From: Dastarcus helophoroides
Lineage: Eukaryota > Arthropoda > Insecta > Coleoptera > Bothrideridae
Assembly: GCA_028583605.1 (NCBI GenBank)
Contig: CM053326.1
Coordinates: 14,548,587 to 14,612,586 of the forward strand
Reading direction: 5' to 3'
Length of the DNA: 64,000 bases
Positions 1 through 10,932 of this stretch are shown piece by piece. How positions within the stretch are numbered: position 1 is the first letter of the stretch; each line of letters opens with the position of its first letter. Made by a program: the position numbers and the translations under genes. A model generated the notes under the pieces. That model ran no database searches and had not been told where the DNA came from. It worked only from the letters and a program-made list of their open reading frames with translations.

Positions 1-180
1 CAATGGCTAAACAAATTGCTGGTATAACTGCCGATGAAGCAGTGATGCGAAACCTGGTCCGGTGTTAGCAAATATTTATCGAAACGTTGTGGAATTTTTA
101 ATATCTGTTGCGTTTTAATCGTTAATAAAGTTTAATAGTTATGAATATCAAAGAATTCCACGAAGTAAGGGTTGCAAATG
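1..180 (+). repeat. Dispersed repeat, copy A
   Basis: This stretch is similar to 29630-29767 continued at 33692-33730 (copy B), and in part to 15000-15052 continued at 16138-16170 (copy C). Shared landmarks are an ACAAA..GGTATAAC start, a GGAATTTTTAATATCT segment and AGTTATGA followed by a GAATTCCAC-like block. Copy A is uninterrupted, so it serves as the empty-site comparison for the hAT insertion in copy B. Its left end lies outside the window. The repeat class is not recognised. Confidence 0.6.
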
Positions 181-3100
181 ACAACATAGTTTAAGTCAAA
201 AATGATTTTGACTAGGCCTTTTCCATGTTGCTACTTCAATGTGAATTAAATAAGCTGACTCCCTCTGATTAGTCGCATCTCTTAAAGCAGGTTTAGGCTT
301 ATTTAATCACAGTGAGGCTCTTAAACGTCGAGCGTTGGATTGGAATGTTTTGCTCTTTCTATGTGCATCAAGCCTTAGTTACTTATTGTGAATGTCTCTT
401 TACAGGTGATGCTAAAGTTTGGAGTACAATTCACACTGGCGTTATTGAATAATTTAGGGAAAATGTCTGGGACAAGTCGATTTGTTTTTGAAATGCCTTT
501 TTCTAAAATACAAAAGCCGATGATATTTAAAGACAACCTCACCTTTTTTGTCTGTTATTAATAGTTTTTTGGATTGCCTAAAAATTGATGATGACGTTAC
601 TGACTTTCGAAGAATGAAAGTTAATGCCGTCATCATCAATTTTTGCATCTCACCAGATGGCATTTTAAAAATAAAACAAGGTTTACACATAAATGCTCCA
701 TGTTCTGAATAAAACTGTTGAATAAGGTACCAACAAAACATAAATAAAAATTTGGTTTACTGCGTTTTATAGTATAGTATTTGTATGAAACCCATTAGGG
801 TTTATTTAGGTACTAATCTCATTAGTTATGTGCTTTTTGGTGAATATATTATTTAAAAGGAGGAAAATAACAGCAAAAATAAAATATTATTGATTTTTAG
901 GGAAAACTTAATGGAAAAATAGACGAAGTTATATTTTAGGGACATTTTTCTTGCTACACCAGCTTTACAGAAAGCTGTCCTTATTTACTAATATTAAATG
1001 GTTATTCGTGACAAATTACTAACAAGATAAAAGTTATAAATTAAATTTATAAATATGATTTACTTTAAGCTGTTTCTGACGCCTGATTATGATTCATCTG
1101 TACTTTGTGAATAGTATAAATTATTTCTATGCAGTCCACTGCGTCGTGACAGATGATACAAAGTTTGTAATTCACATTGTCCCAAAGTTGCAAATTTCAA
1201 TTTGGAATACTTATCTCTTTGAAACCAACCAAACTCGTCTGTTTGCATTTTACTGTAGCGTCTTAACCAAGTTCGTCTAAATACAAAGTGTTTCAAGAAT
1301 AATGCCAAGTAAACTTTAAGTTTGTAACGTAAGAGCATATATAATTAATGAAACCATTGAAAGTTGTTGTAAATTTTAAATGCACACTAGAACTGAACTT
1401 TGTTTTCTAGCTTTTTTTAATACACTTAGCTTTTGTAGGAAATAAATTGATTTTAAAAGAATTTTAACAGTCAAGTAGTTTCCTTTTCTTTTTTTATTAA
1501 TGTCTAATAGAAAATTTGACTATTAAAAATTCAAACAGGGACAATCACATATAATGTTAATTAAAACAAAGAAATACCAATGCCTATATTTTCAGCTATA
1601 ATGTAGGACAGACATTAGACATTATTTATCTTAACGGGTTTACGTAATTTACATTTTCCAACAATTGTCAATGGGGTACGTCTGGGGGAGACGGGGTTTT
1701 TTGGGATCTTTATTAGCAGAAAATCATGATGATTGAAACAACCAGTTTTACTGTTTAGAAACAAGGAACATAAATAGTGTTTAAATCAATGAAAGTTTAC
1801 CGGCATGTGTGGCGGTGAACCAGTAGCAGCTGCAGGAGAGAGATGGCCAATAGTCTTTCTCATTAACTTATCTTCATTTTATCGGTATTTTCGTTTCTTT
1901 TTCTCAGTGTGTTTTTTTCCTTTTAATTTCATTCGTAATATATTTATCTAATTTTGTTTTTATTTTTACTTTTCTATGTGCTGGTCGAATGTCAGAAGGA
2001 TATTTATTTGCTTGCTGCGTGGCACTAATTTTTGTGGAAGTAGTGAGATTTATTTTCAAAGGCGCGTTGGCGCTGATTTAACACTGATTACTTGAACTGC
2101 GGAAGTACTCGTATCTGGATCTAGATGTGTTAAAGGCACATTACATTTGCATTTAGTTGGTAAATTATATGATACTTCCACAGCGCTTCAATAAATGCAT
2201 ATTCTGGTATGTATGCTGCCTCGAATAGAATAACTCTTCTTCTTCTTTTTCTTTTCGAATCCCTCCTGTGAAGAACAACTCCTGTAGCTTTAAACCCATC
2301 GTTGATTAAGCAAAGAGCCAAATTGTAACTTCGTGATACGACGGCGGCGACTTGGGTACCATTTAATTCAAAGTCACAATAGGATTAACCTTTGGGGATG
2401 GACTGTAATTTTAAAAAAATCTACAAATTCAAATCTTATTTTTTAACGATCTGAAAATGGCTATATCTAATCATTGTTGCAAATAGTGAGAGGTGTGACT
2501 AGGTATTGGGAACAAAATCATTTATTATTTTGATTTTCATATTCCAGCATGTGAAAAGAATTGCAGTAAGAAGAATGATCATTATGATCATTATGAATAT
2601 TAGAAACAGTTTGTCAGCCAGGCCAAAAATATCTCAGATCTTTTATATAAGGCTGATTTTTGACACACATAAATTTGAGGCGCAGGAGGTAATCCATCCT
2701 CAGATTCTGGTTTCTCGTTTTTGCCTTTCACTATGTCAGCTGGTAGTGAAAATTACCTTCTGCATAGCAACATTCTGTGATCGTTATTGTCGCTTCGGTT
2801 TATTTTCTATAGACGTAGACATATAGATATAGATTTTGACCTCTTTTATAACTAAAACATATCCTAAATCATGGTTAAGTTGTACCCCAAGCTTACCCAT
2901 ATTAAAAATATAATTCAGCTTGTCAACCAATTTATTATCAGTGATAATTCTCTTGATAACCTGAAAATAAATGTCGTCTTTATGGTTGTTCATAGTTAGA
3001 GATCTGGGGTAAGATACTTCTTCCGATTTTCCTAGTGTAATATCTGGATTCCTTTTTAGAAAAATTTGTACCCAATTATTTTGGCCGCCTTCTCACTTTC

Positions 3101-4453
3101 ATTGTTAAACCTGTGCCTTAAATGAACTATTCGATGAATCTGAACACTATTCTTCTCACATCACCAATGATTAATGAAAATCTTTTTGTTTCTATTTCCT
3201 GCAGCACATTTTTTAGGTTCATATGAACATATTACATGAATGTAATTGACATACATATTAAAAATTCAGTCAGAAAAGTTTTGTCCCTAGTATAATCGAT
3301 ATACTAAGTTACGTACTCTTCTGTTTATACCTTATATTCATTTTTCTGACGCTTAAGGGAAAAAAAAAATCGCTAGGCAGAAATTGAAGTATTTACTAAA
3401 GTGATAAGATAATTATACTCCAATGAATAACAGGATGTTTGTCGTCTTAAGTGCTTTTCCTTATCATGAAAAATGCAATTAGGATGGACAAAGGGTGAGT
3501 AATGTCGAGCCTGCGATAATTGCTCTAAGCTTTTCTTTCCTGGAATCCATTACAGCCCGGATGTTTAGTAGACGTTTACCATCAACTGTCCTAATTGCGT
3601 TTCATTTGAATGGAGACTAGCAATTGAGATAGACAAAAGCCGATAATTGCATTCCTTCTAAGAATAGAATTCGTTGGGGTGGTAAATTGAATCTTAATGA
3701 CAATCGCTTCCCAATAAAAGGCCTCGGTGGACAAACCAGAGGCAGTTCCGTGTGAGACATAAAAGGCCTAGCCTTTCCCGACAGTTTTGCCTAGTGATTT
3801 TTGAATCGACGGTGAACAGCAGTGCTATAGACTTTCAGACTAAAAAAACTATTTCGATTTTTTAAAATTTTTATTTTTATAAATTTACGCGGCTCCGGTA
3901 TCACTGTCTTATCCGTCTTGAACTTTGTGCCATTTTTAGTGTTTATTTTCTTTTCAGCAGAGTTTCACCTCTGCCATGGTAAATGAACTGAAGTGCCATG
4001 TTCTTCTGTTTAAAAAATCTTTTCCTATGTATCACTTTTCATTTCAGAAGAGTTTCGTCTCTCATATGGAGAACCTACTGACTTATAGTTCTGTGTGCCG
4101 TGTGTGTTGAATTTGGTGTTTTTCTTTGTATGTGTTTCTTATATTTTTGTTGAAATTTTTCTTCCTTATTTCTTTTGTTCCCGAAAAAGACCTCTAATTT
4201 TAGAGTGGGTAGTAGTTTGACACGGTCGAATCCCAAAGAAATATATCTTTAACCGAATCCGGACGTGGAGCCTTCGTTATCCCATTATTTTGATGGTTTT
4301 CTAGTTTGGGGCAAATGGCAAGTACTACAGGTAAATAATTGATGTTTTTCATTTTCATTTCGCTATTATATCTTTTTGCCACATTCTAAAATGTGCTGCC
4401 CTAAAGCTTAGCTTATTTGACATATTGATAAACCAGCCACCCGAAAAATTGGC
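181..4453. other. AT-rich spacer with no recognisable gene
   Basis: Stop codons are frequent in all frames and the few open stretches of 60-100 codons show no known motif or sensible composition, so I read none as a gene. An imperfect direct repeat about 90 bp apart is visible near 3955 and 4045 (CAGAGTTTCACCTCT and GAGTTTCGTCTCT, each followed by ATGG). Nothing else stands out. Confidence 0.6.
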
Positions 4454-4473
4454 AATAATAATAATAATAATAA
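4454..4473 (+). repeat. (TAA)n tract at 5' edge of R4-like LINE
   Basis: About seven AAT/TAA units directly precede the GC-richer start of the LINE. A second (TAA)n tract closes the LINE block at 12166-12184. Dong, the R4-clade LINE of silkworm, is known to insert into TAA repeats, so this is probably the target site. Confidence 0.75.
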
Positions 4474-4853
4474 AGCGGCAATGAGGACAGATAACATCGC
4501 AGTCCTTGGTGAGTAGCGCCACGACCCATCCTGAGCTGAGGGCGCAAATCGGACCGGCTACTATTTTAGCGTGTCCAGGAAGAAATAATCTTTTCCTGCA
4601 AATGTCGGCCGGGGGTGTATAAAGTTAACCACCTATACATCTCTATCTTCCAGTTAAACCTTCAGGAAGAACGGACCCACACAACCGACCTCATTCGGAT
4701 AGGGGTCAAGGGCAAGGTGGTGGGGTCCAACAAGACCGGCCCATCGATAACGACAACCGCTATGATCAAGGACATCTTGAGTGAACTGACGATTTACGTG
4801 ACGACCTTCTGCAATGTTATGAGGCGAGCATCAACCCGAATCGAAGAGGATAC

Positions 4854-6821
4854 ATGGCGCGTATGCATAGACAGTGGGATGAGATGCACCCTGAGCATCA
4901 CATACTCATCCCTCTAAACTTACGCGATTATGTAGCGTATCTTCGCAGAACGGGTTACGTACGGGTGATTCCCCAAACGCCAAATGCTGAGGATAGAGAA
5001 CCACAACAAGTGGCGGATGAGGAACCCCAGGGGAATAGTATAGCGCCAGAAGTAGAAAGCCTAATAAACAGAAGGGCAATTTACCTTCAAAAGCCCATCA
5101 AAACCCGAGACTTAAAAGAAGCCGACGCGAATCTTAGCAGATCGATTTTGGAAGAGACGAACATCTGGAGCATTAATTGCGCGGTCTATGATGTTGCCAC
5201 CAGGCTCCAACGAGAGAACAGGGTGAGAGACTTTTCAAACGGAGGAGTCAACAGGCGACTTCAATTATTAGATATTAAGATCCGGAAGGAGAGACAATAC
5301 GCATCCCATATTCAGTGTGTAATGGATTATGTGGTGGAAGGGAGACCGTTCACTACCAAAGTAAGACGTTTAGCAAGATCATTAAGGCGTCTTCATCACA
5401 CACTTAATATGAGAGTGCTGTCAGTCATCAAGCAGCACACTTTGCAAAGAATACGGGCGCTAGTAGCTGTCAGAAAATCTCTAGCATTTAGAGCGAAGGG
5501 CATTGAGGAAATCGCACAATTCCGGAAAAAAACCTTCGCTTCTTTTTCAACCACCGAGACGTGTTGTAGATAATCCTTCATCTGTAGATCAAGTGACACT
5601 CTTCTGGAAGTCGATATATGAAGAAACGCGTCCGCTAAAGGAAGATACTCCAGCCCTAGAACAGTTCAGAAATTTCTGCAATTCCACTCCTCGGGCAGAT
5701 GAAGAACTGCATCCAATCACTGCTGAGGAGATTCGAAGTGCTCTTAAAGGCACAAAGAACAATGCTGCTCCTGGCCCCGATGGCATCAGCAACTACTGGT
5801 GGAAATATCGTCCATCCACTCACCCCCATTTAGCTAGAATTTTTAACCTCTGGCTGAATAATGAGCAGCATATCCCTCAGTGGTTTGTGGAAGGCGAACC
5901 GTGCTATTACCAAAAACTGGAGATCTGTCTAGTCCAAAAAATTACCGACCAATTACTTGTTTGAATACGTGTTACAAGTTATTTACACGTATTCTATACA
6001 CGCGTGTACTGTCCTCAGTTGACAGAATCTATGCACGGATATACGAGAAAAGGGGGTCTAAGAGAGGTGTGGCTGGCTGTCAGGAGAATCTACTCATCGA
6101 TAGGTGTATCACGCAGGACTCTATTCAGTATAAGCGGAATCTTTCGATGGCCTGGATTGACTATCGTAAGGCATTTGATACAATGCCTCATCAGTTGATA
6201 GGAATGTTGCTGAGAATGCTTGCTGTACCCAATCCAGTAGTGAGGTGTATCGAACATCTATTGCCACTCTGCCGGATCAGATTTACCATTACATCCGGTG
6301 CATCTAAGGTCCAGTCAGAGTTGGTAACTTTCAGAAGAGGGGTTTATCAGGGAGATTCCTTAAGCCCACTTCTGTTTTGCATCTCGCTGCTGCCGCTATC
6401 TGTTGCTTTCCAAATGACCCGAGGTTGCAACTGTGGTATACCAAGCAACCGCAGGCATAAGGTTACCAATTTATTTTACATGGATGACCTAAAACTTTAT
6501 GCTTGCGGAGAAAGAGAATTAAAACAATCCCTTAAAGTCGTGCAGCAGTACACACGTGATGTCGATATGGAATTTGGATTAGACAAGTGTGCAATGGTTC
6601 ACCTCAAGAGAGGACGAAGCCGGGAGGTCATTGAGGGAATGCAGCTTGTTGATGGAAGCATCCTACGACATCTTGATACCGGAGAGACTTATACCTACTT
6701 GGGTGTGACACTGAGCCATGTTCAGGAGGTAAATCAGATTAAAGAGTCTTTCCGCTGCAAGTATTTGCAACGCCTCCGACAGATCTGGTACTCAGAGCTG
6801 TCTGGAAAGATCAAGGTGTAG
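4854..6821 (+). pseudogene. R4-like LINE reverse transcriptase, frameshifted
   Basis: The reading frame changes near 5540 and again near 5900, so no intact protein is made. Visible reverse transcriptase landmarks are APGPDGI (template-binding finger, about 5771), SPKNYRPITCLN, WIDYRKAFDTMPH with the first catalytic aspartate (about 6150), YQGDSLSPLLF (about 6348) and the catalytic FYMDDLKLYA box (about 6475). The thumb reads HLDTGETYTYLGV. The region before the RT (4854-5500) is basic and rich in Arg and Glu, as in R4-clade ORFs. The enzyme would prime reverse transcription from nicked target DNA. The FYMDDLKLYA form matches R4/Dong and related restriction-endonuclease LINEs better than the FADD boxes of RTE or CR1. 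Confidence 0.75.
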
Positions 6822-6914
6822 AGCATGTCGACAACAACCTGAGACACTCATGTACATACTGCCAGCATCGATGAAATAGCGATTCAGCTGAATGATCAAA
6901 AAGATGTTGAAGTC

Positions 6915-7328
6915 GTGGTGAATAACGACAGATGCCGCATCAACTGGAATTACACTTTTCCCACGCCAACACGAATCCAGGCTAATAAACCGGACATCGT
7001 TCTCCTGGATAAGCGGGAAAAGACTATATACGTGATAGAGTTTTCCGCGCCGGCTGATATGAACATCGAGAATAAGGAGAGGGAGAAGCGTGCCAAATAT
7101 CTGGATCTTCTCTACACGTTACGGAGGCTATATCCGGAATACCAGGTAAAACTAGTGGTGTTGATTATAGGTGCTCTGGGTTGTGTGAAAGATACAATAA
7201 TGGCTGAATTAATGAAAATATCGGAATGTCAGCGTTCCCGTAAACAGCTTGTGCGGAATATGCAGAAAGCCGTCATCCTAGGGTCCTTACGTCTACTAAG
7301 GCAAATGAGTTTGGCCGACGATCACTAA
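6915..7328 (+). pseudogene. Restriction-like endonuclease domain of R4-like LINE 1
   Basis: The 137-codon open frame contains KPDIVLLDKREKTIYVIEFS, which fits the PD-(D/E)xK-like core of endonucleases in R2/R4/Dong LINEs: a PD pair, a beta strand, then an acidic residue in IEF. Such domains nick the target site at the C-terminus of the LINE protein. The segment is in the same frame as the end of the RT but separated by a stop at 6819-6821 and a short gap. The Cys/His finger normally found between thumb and endonuclease is not visible, which suggests an internal deletion. Family assignment rests on motif order. Confidence 0.65.
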
Positions 7329-7795
7329 CCGAGCGGAGCGAGGAGTGGTTGTTGAACGACAACAGGCCACCCGGGCGGCAACCTGTGGAGTCGGTGACGC
7401 AGAACCTGCCGTGTGGGAAAGGAGGAAGGTTTTTAGCCGGTAGGCGGTCTCCTTCAGAGACTGAATCCGGCACTACCAGTGACAAAAGAAGTCGTTGGTG
7501 CCTTTGAAAAAAAAAAATTGAACATCACCGAATTACCATCCCCAACAATGCCACAGCAGAACGTAACAACACAAGCAATGCGAAATACGGAGGAGTCAGT
7601 TAAAGATGAACTAAGTAAACAGATCACACGATGGGAACAAATCGACCCAAGAAAAAGACCAAGACTCCCTCGACTAAGATGTAATAAAAACACATACAAG
7701 ACAATACAATCTCTCCACAAAATTATAACAACAATTATAGCTATTAACTGTGTTCACTCATTAGAAGAACTACACACCATTGTATACACTGCGAC

Positions 7796-7807
7796 ATATA
7801 CAACGTT
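7796..7807 (+). repeat. Target site duplication, left (ATATACAACGTT)
   Basis: The identical 12-mer occurs at 9148-9159 on the other side of the palindromic element. In both places it lies inside the LINE 2 coding remnant, so it marks the insertion point. Confidence 0.85.
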
Positions 7808-8088
7808 TTTTTCAATTTGTTTAACATTTCTTCGGCCCAGTTTGGAAATATTTAAATTTTTATGGTTTGTTGACAATTTTATAAAAAGTTTTTGAAATGC
7901 GACTACGTGATATTTAAATTTATTGAAAACGTCACTTCATGACAGTTTGCAAATTAAAAGGTTAGTTTATTTTACATAGAATAGGAAAAATGAAAAATAG
8001 GAGACCAAAAATTAGATATGGAAAAAATAAAAATTTTGTTTTTTTGATAAATTAGGAAAATATAAAAAAATACATAAAAGAGGTTGTA

Positions 8089-8135
8089 GCACTGGACATC
8101 GATGTTTCGCTCTCATTTGAGCTCGTCAGCAGTGC
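8089..8135 (-). ncRNA. Hammerhead ribozyme, left arm
   Basis: Read on the minus strand: stem I strand GCACTG, core CTGACGA, stem II GCTC/GAGC with loop AAATGA, GAAA, the self-complementary stem III ACATCGATGT, the cleavable C, then CAGTGC closing stem I with six perfect pairs. All conserved core positions are present. This is a type I layout with no loop on stem III. Confidence 0.85.
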
Positions 8136-8775
8136 ATAACATGGAAAGGGAACAATGGGGAAGAAATACTTAAAAATAATTTTTTTTTTTTTTTTTAAAT
8201 ATAAAAAAGAAAAATAAAGAAATTTTAACATGAATAGACGTTTCATCATTAATTTACTGTGTTAAAAATTTATTGTGTTAAAAATTTAAATATTTGAAAC
8301 CCAATCCACAAGAAACAACTACTCCGAGGGCTAATACCCCTTCCGGCATTGAACTACACTTGTGGGTTGAACTTATATGCTCTTGGTGACTACTGTTCCT
8401 AACCGCTGAAATCTATTCAGCTTGGTAGTTAGAAGCACTCACCATTTGCGGAGTCCGTTCGTTCCGCAAATGGTGAGTGCTTCTAACTACCAAGCTGAAT
8501 AGATTTCAGCGGTTAGGAACAGTAGTCACCAAGAGCATATAAGTTCAACACACAAGTGTAGTTCAATGCCGGAAGGGGTATTAGCCCTCGGAGTAGTTGT
8601 TTCTTGTGGATTGGGCTTCAAATATTTAAATTTTTAACACAATAAATTTTTAACACAGTAAATTAATGATGAAACGTCTATTCATGTTAAAATTTCTTTA
8701 TTTTTCTTTTTTATATTAAAAAAAAAAAAAATTATTTTTAAGTATTTCTTCCCCATTGTTCCCTTTCCATGTTAT

Positions 8776-8822
8776 GCACTGCTGACGAGCTCAAATAAGA
8801 GCGAAACATCGATGTCCAGTGC
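8776..8822 (+). ncRNA. Hammerhead ribozyme, right arm
   Basis: Stem I GCACTG (8776-8781) pairs with CAGTGC (8817-8822). The core CTGACGA is at 8782-8788. Stem II is GCTC/GAGC with loop AAATAA. GAAA is at 8803-8806 and its last A opens stem III ACATCGATGT (8806-8815). Cleavage is expected after C8816 (a GTC triplet). Because stem III is a loopless palindrome, two transcripts could pair through it, as reported for small hammerheads of Penelope-like elements. It differs from the left-arm copy only in loop II. Confidence 0.88.
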
Positions 8823-9147
8823 TACAACCTCTTTTATGTATTTTTTTATTTTTTTTATATTTTCCTAATTTATCAAAAAAAAAAGTTATTTTTTCCATAT
8901 CTAATTTTTGGTCTCCTATTTTTCATTTTTCCTATTCTATGTAAAATAAACTAACCTTTTAATTTGCAAACTGTCATGAAGTGACGTTTTCAATAAATTT
9001 AAATATCACGTATTCGCATTTCAAAAACTTTTTATAAAATTGTCAACAAACCATAAAAATTTAAATATTTCCAAACTGGGCCGAAGAAATGTTAAACAAA
9101 TTGAAAAAAACATAATATTTTCGGTCAATAAGGGTCTACCATGAAGA

Positions 9148-9159
9148 ATATACAACGTT
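9148..9159 (+). repeat. Target site duplication, right (ATATACAACGTT)
   Basis: Perfect 12-bp match to 7796-7807. Confidence 0.85.
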
Positions 9160-10857
9160 AGCTCTAAACAATCAAAAGGTCAATTTCCAAAGAAACAACT
9201 TACCGAAAATTCCTAACTGGCAAAAGAAACTAGAAAAGAAAATAAACACCCTTAGAAAAGATATAGGACGACTCACCCAATATATCAACGGAAACAGATC
9301 CAATAAATTAATAAAAAGCTTAACATACCCAACAACCAAAACACTCCAGAAATTGAGCAGGACAACCTATAACAAAAACTAGCGGTCTACAGTACCAGGC
9401 TAAGAAGGTATAAGCAAACAAACGGCAGAAAATAACAAAACAACATCTTCCGAAATAATGAGAAAAGGTTCTACAATAACATCACATCAACGGAAAAGGG
9501 AACAATCATACCACCTAGCAAAGAAGAAGTATCAGTATGGAGTAACCCTGTAAACCATAATAAAACAACAAAATGAATTCAAGACGAGCAGAAACACTTC
9601 ACACATATTCAAGTAGCCCAAGACATAACAATTACAATAGCAGAACCAGAAAAAGCTATAAAGAAAACACACGGATGGAAAGCACCAGGAATAGGTGGCA
9701 TTCAAAATTTTTGGTACAAACAATTAACTTCAATACATAGACCACTTGCACAAGCCATAAATTATATTTTAAATAATCCTGAAAAAACACCGGATTACAA
9801 TAGCAGAACTAGAAAAAGCTATAAAGGAAACACACGGATGGAAAGCACCAGAAATAGATGGCATTCAAAATTTTTGGTACAAACAATTAACTTCAATACA
9901 TAGACCACTTGCACAAGCCATAAATGATATTTTAAATAATCCTTAAAAAATACCGGAATTTCTAACTGAAGGTCTCACTTATATAAAGCTAAAATATCAG
10001 AATACTCGAAACCCAGTTAACTACTGCCCGATTACATGTCTATCGACATTATATAAGATAATCACCTCGATAATCACGGAAAAATTGGACACACATTCAC
10101 ACACAAACAACATGCTGACAGAACAAAAAGGATGTAGAAAGAAAAGTCAAGGCTGCACAGAACAACTTGTAATCGATACTGTAATAATGAAACAAGCAGA
10201 GAAACATCAGCCAAATCTATATACTTGCTACATAGACTACCAAAAAGCTTTTGACTCCGTTCCCCATAGCTGGCTGAAACAGATTGTAGAAATATATAAA
10301 GTCCCAAAGACACAGAGTACATTCTTAGGACACCAAATGAAATCGTGGAAAACGACTATACACCTAAACACGGGAAACGAAGACACAAGCGTACACACTG
10401 ACCACATATCAATAAAGAGGGGTATTTTTCAAGGTGATTCTTTAAGCGCCCTTTGGTTCTGTGCAGCCCTAAATGCCACTATCGAGGTCACTTAATCAGA
10501 CAACATACTGGCTTTCATTTAAAAAATAGATCAAGAATAGAGCATACAGTAAGTCACCTCATGTATATGGATGACATTAAAATATATGGTTCAACACACA
10601 CTCAATTCAAATACCTGATTAAAACAACCGAAGATGTCAGCAAAGACCTGAGCATGCAGTTTGGGATAGATAAATGCAAAGTCCTCAGAATCGAAAAGGG
10701 AAGATGGGCTGAAACTCAGAGAATAGAAACAATGAACAACGAATTTATAGAGATGATGGAAGAACACGAAACATACAAATATCTGGGATTTCAGCAAAAC
10801 GACGGACTGGACCACAAACAAATAAAAATACAAATATTTCAAAATTATGAAAAATGA
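9160..10857 (+). pseudogene. R4-like LINE 2 reverse transcriptase, frameshifted
   Basis: Decayed RT with several stops. Landmarks are WKAPGI (about 9680, duplicated with the tandem repeat), NPVNYCPITCLST (about 10010), CYIDYQKAFDSVPHSW (about 10230, first catalytic Asp), RGIFQGDSLSALWFC (about 10420) and, after a frame change near 10470, HLMYMDDIKIYG (about 10560, catalytic YMDD) and YKYLGFQQ (thumb). The motif set parallels LINE 1 but the two differ widely, so they are different families or old relatives. The N-terminal portion 7479-7807 belongs to the same protein across the palindromic insertion: the duplicated target sequence restores a continuous coding context. Confidence 0.7.
9632..9957 (+). 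repeat. 163-bp tandem duplication inside LINE 2
   Basis: The segment starting TTACAATAGCAGAAC at 9632 is repeated from 9795 with a handful of substitutions. The unit of 163 bp is not a multiple of three, so the duplication shifts the reading frame. It lies in the finger region of the RT, before the first catalytic motif. Confidence 0.85.
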
Positions 10858-10932
10858 ATATCAAATATCCTAAACTCGAAACTAAACTCGAAAAATATTA
10901 TAAAAGCCATCAATACCTACGCAATACCACTT

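Larger units (their letters stand above)
4474..7507 (+). mobile_element. R4/Dong-like LINE remnant 1 (RT plus restriction-like endonuclease)
   Basis: A single-ORF type LINE decayed by frameshifts. In order it shows a GC-rich 5' part (4474-4850), a pre-RT region (4854-5573), reverse transcriptase (5503-6821) and a C-terminal restriction-like endonuclease (6915-7328), then a 3' part that runs into LINE 2 near 7507. There is no apurinic endonuclease. The FYMDD polymerase box together with a PD..(E)xF-type endonuclease fits the R4 clade. The 3' boundary is uncertain because LINE 2 abuts it directly. The segment normally linking the RT thumb to the endonuclease is largely missing around 6822-6914. 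Confidence 0.75.
7808..9147. mobile_element. Palindromic Penelope-like repeat with two hammerhead ribozymes
   Basis: Two arms of about 645 bp (7808-8452 and 8463-9110) are near-perfect inverted copies around a 10-bp loop. A unique tail of about 37 bp (9111-9147) follows the right arm and ends CATGAAGA. Each arm carries one hammerhead ribozyme, on the minus strand in the left arm and the plus strand in the right. A 312-bp relative at 42927-43238 has part of one arm joined to the same tail and has its own perfect 12-bp TSD. Inverted terminal repeats, a short extension at one end, variable truncation and hammerhead motifs are known features of Penelope-like elements. No reverse transcriptase or GIY-YIG ORF is present here, so the family name is inferred. 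Confidence 0.7.

Noticed and set aside
454..3000. Several open frames of 60-106 codons on both strands
   Set aside because: No family motif, low-complexity AT-driven composition and mutual overlap; expected by chance in this much AT-rich DNA.
8052..8249. Minus-strand 65-codon open frame rich in Phe and Lys
   Set aside because: It lies in the palindrome arm across the ribozyme and an A/T run; not coding.
7808..9147. Reading the palindrome as a DNA-transposon foldback
   Set aside because: The one-sided tail, 12-bp duplications, single-arm truncated relative and hammerhead motifs fit a Penelope-like retroelement better; a DNA foldback would have symmetrical ends.
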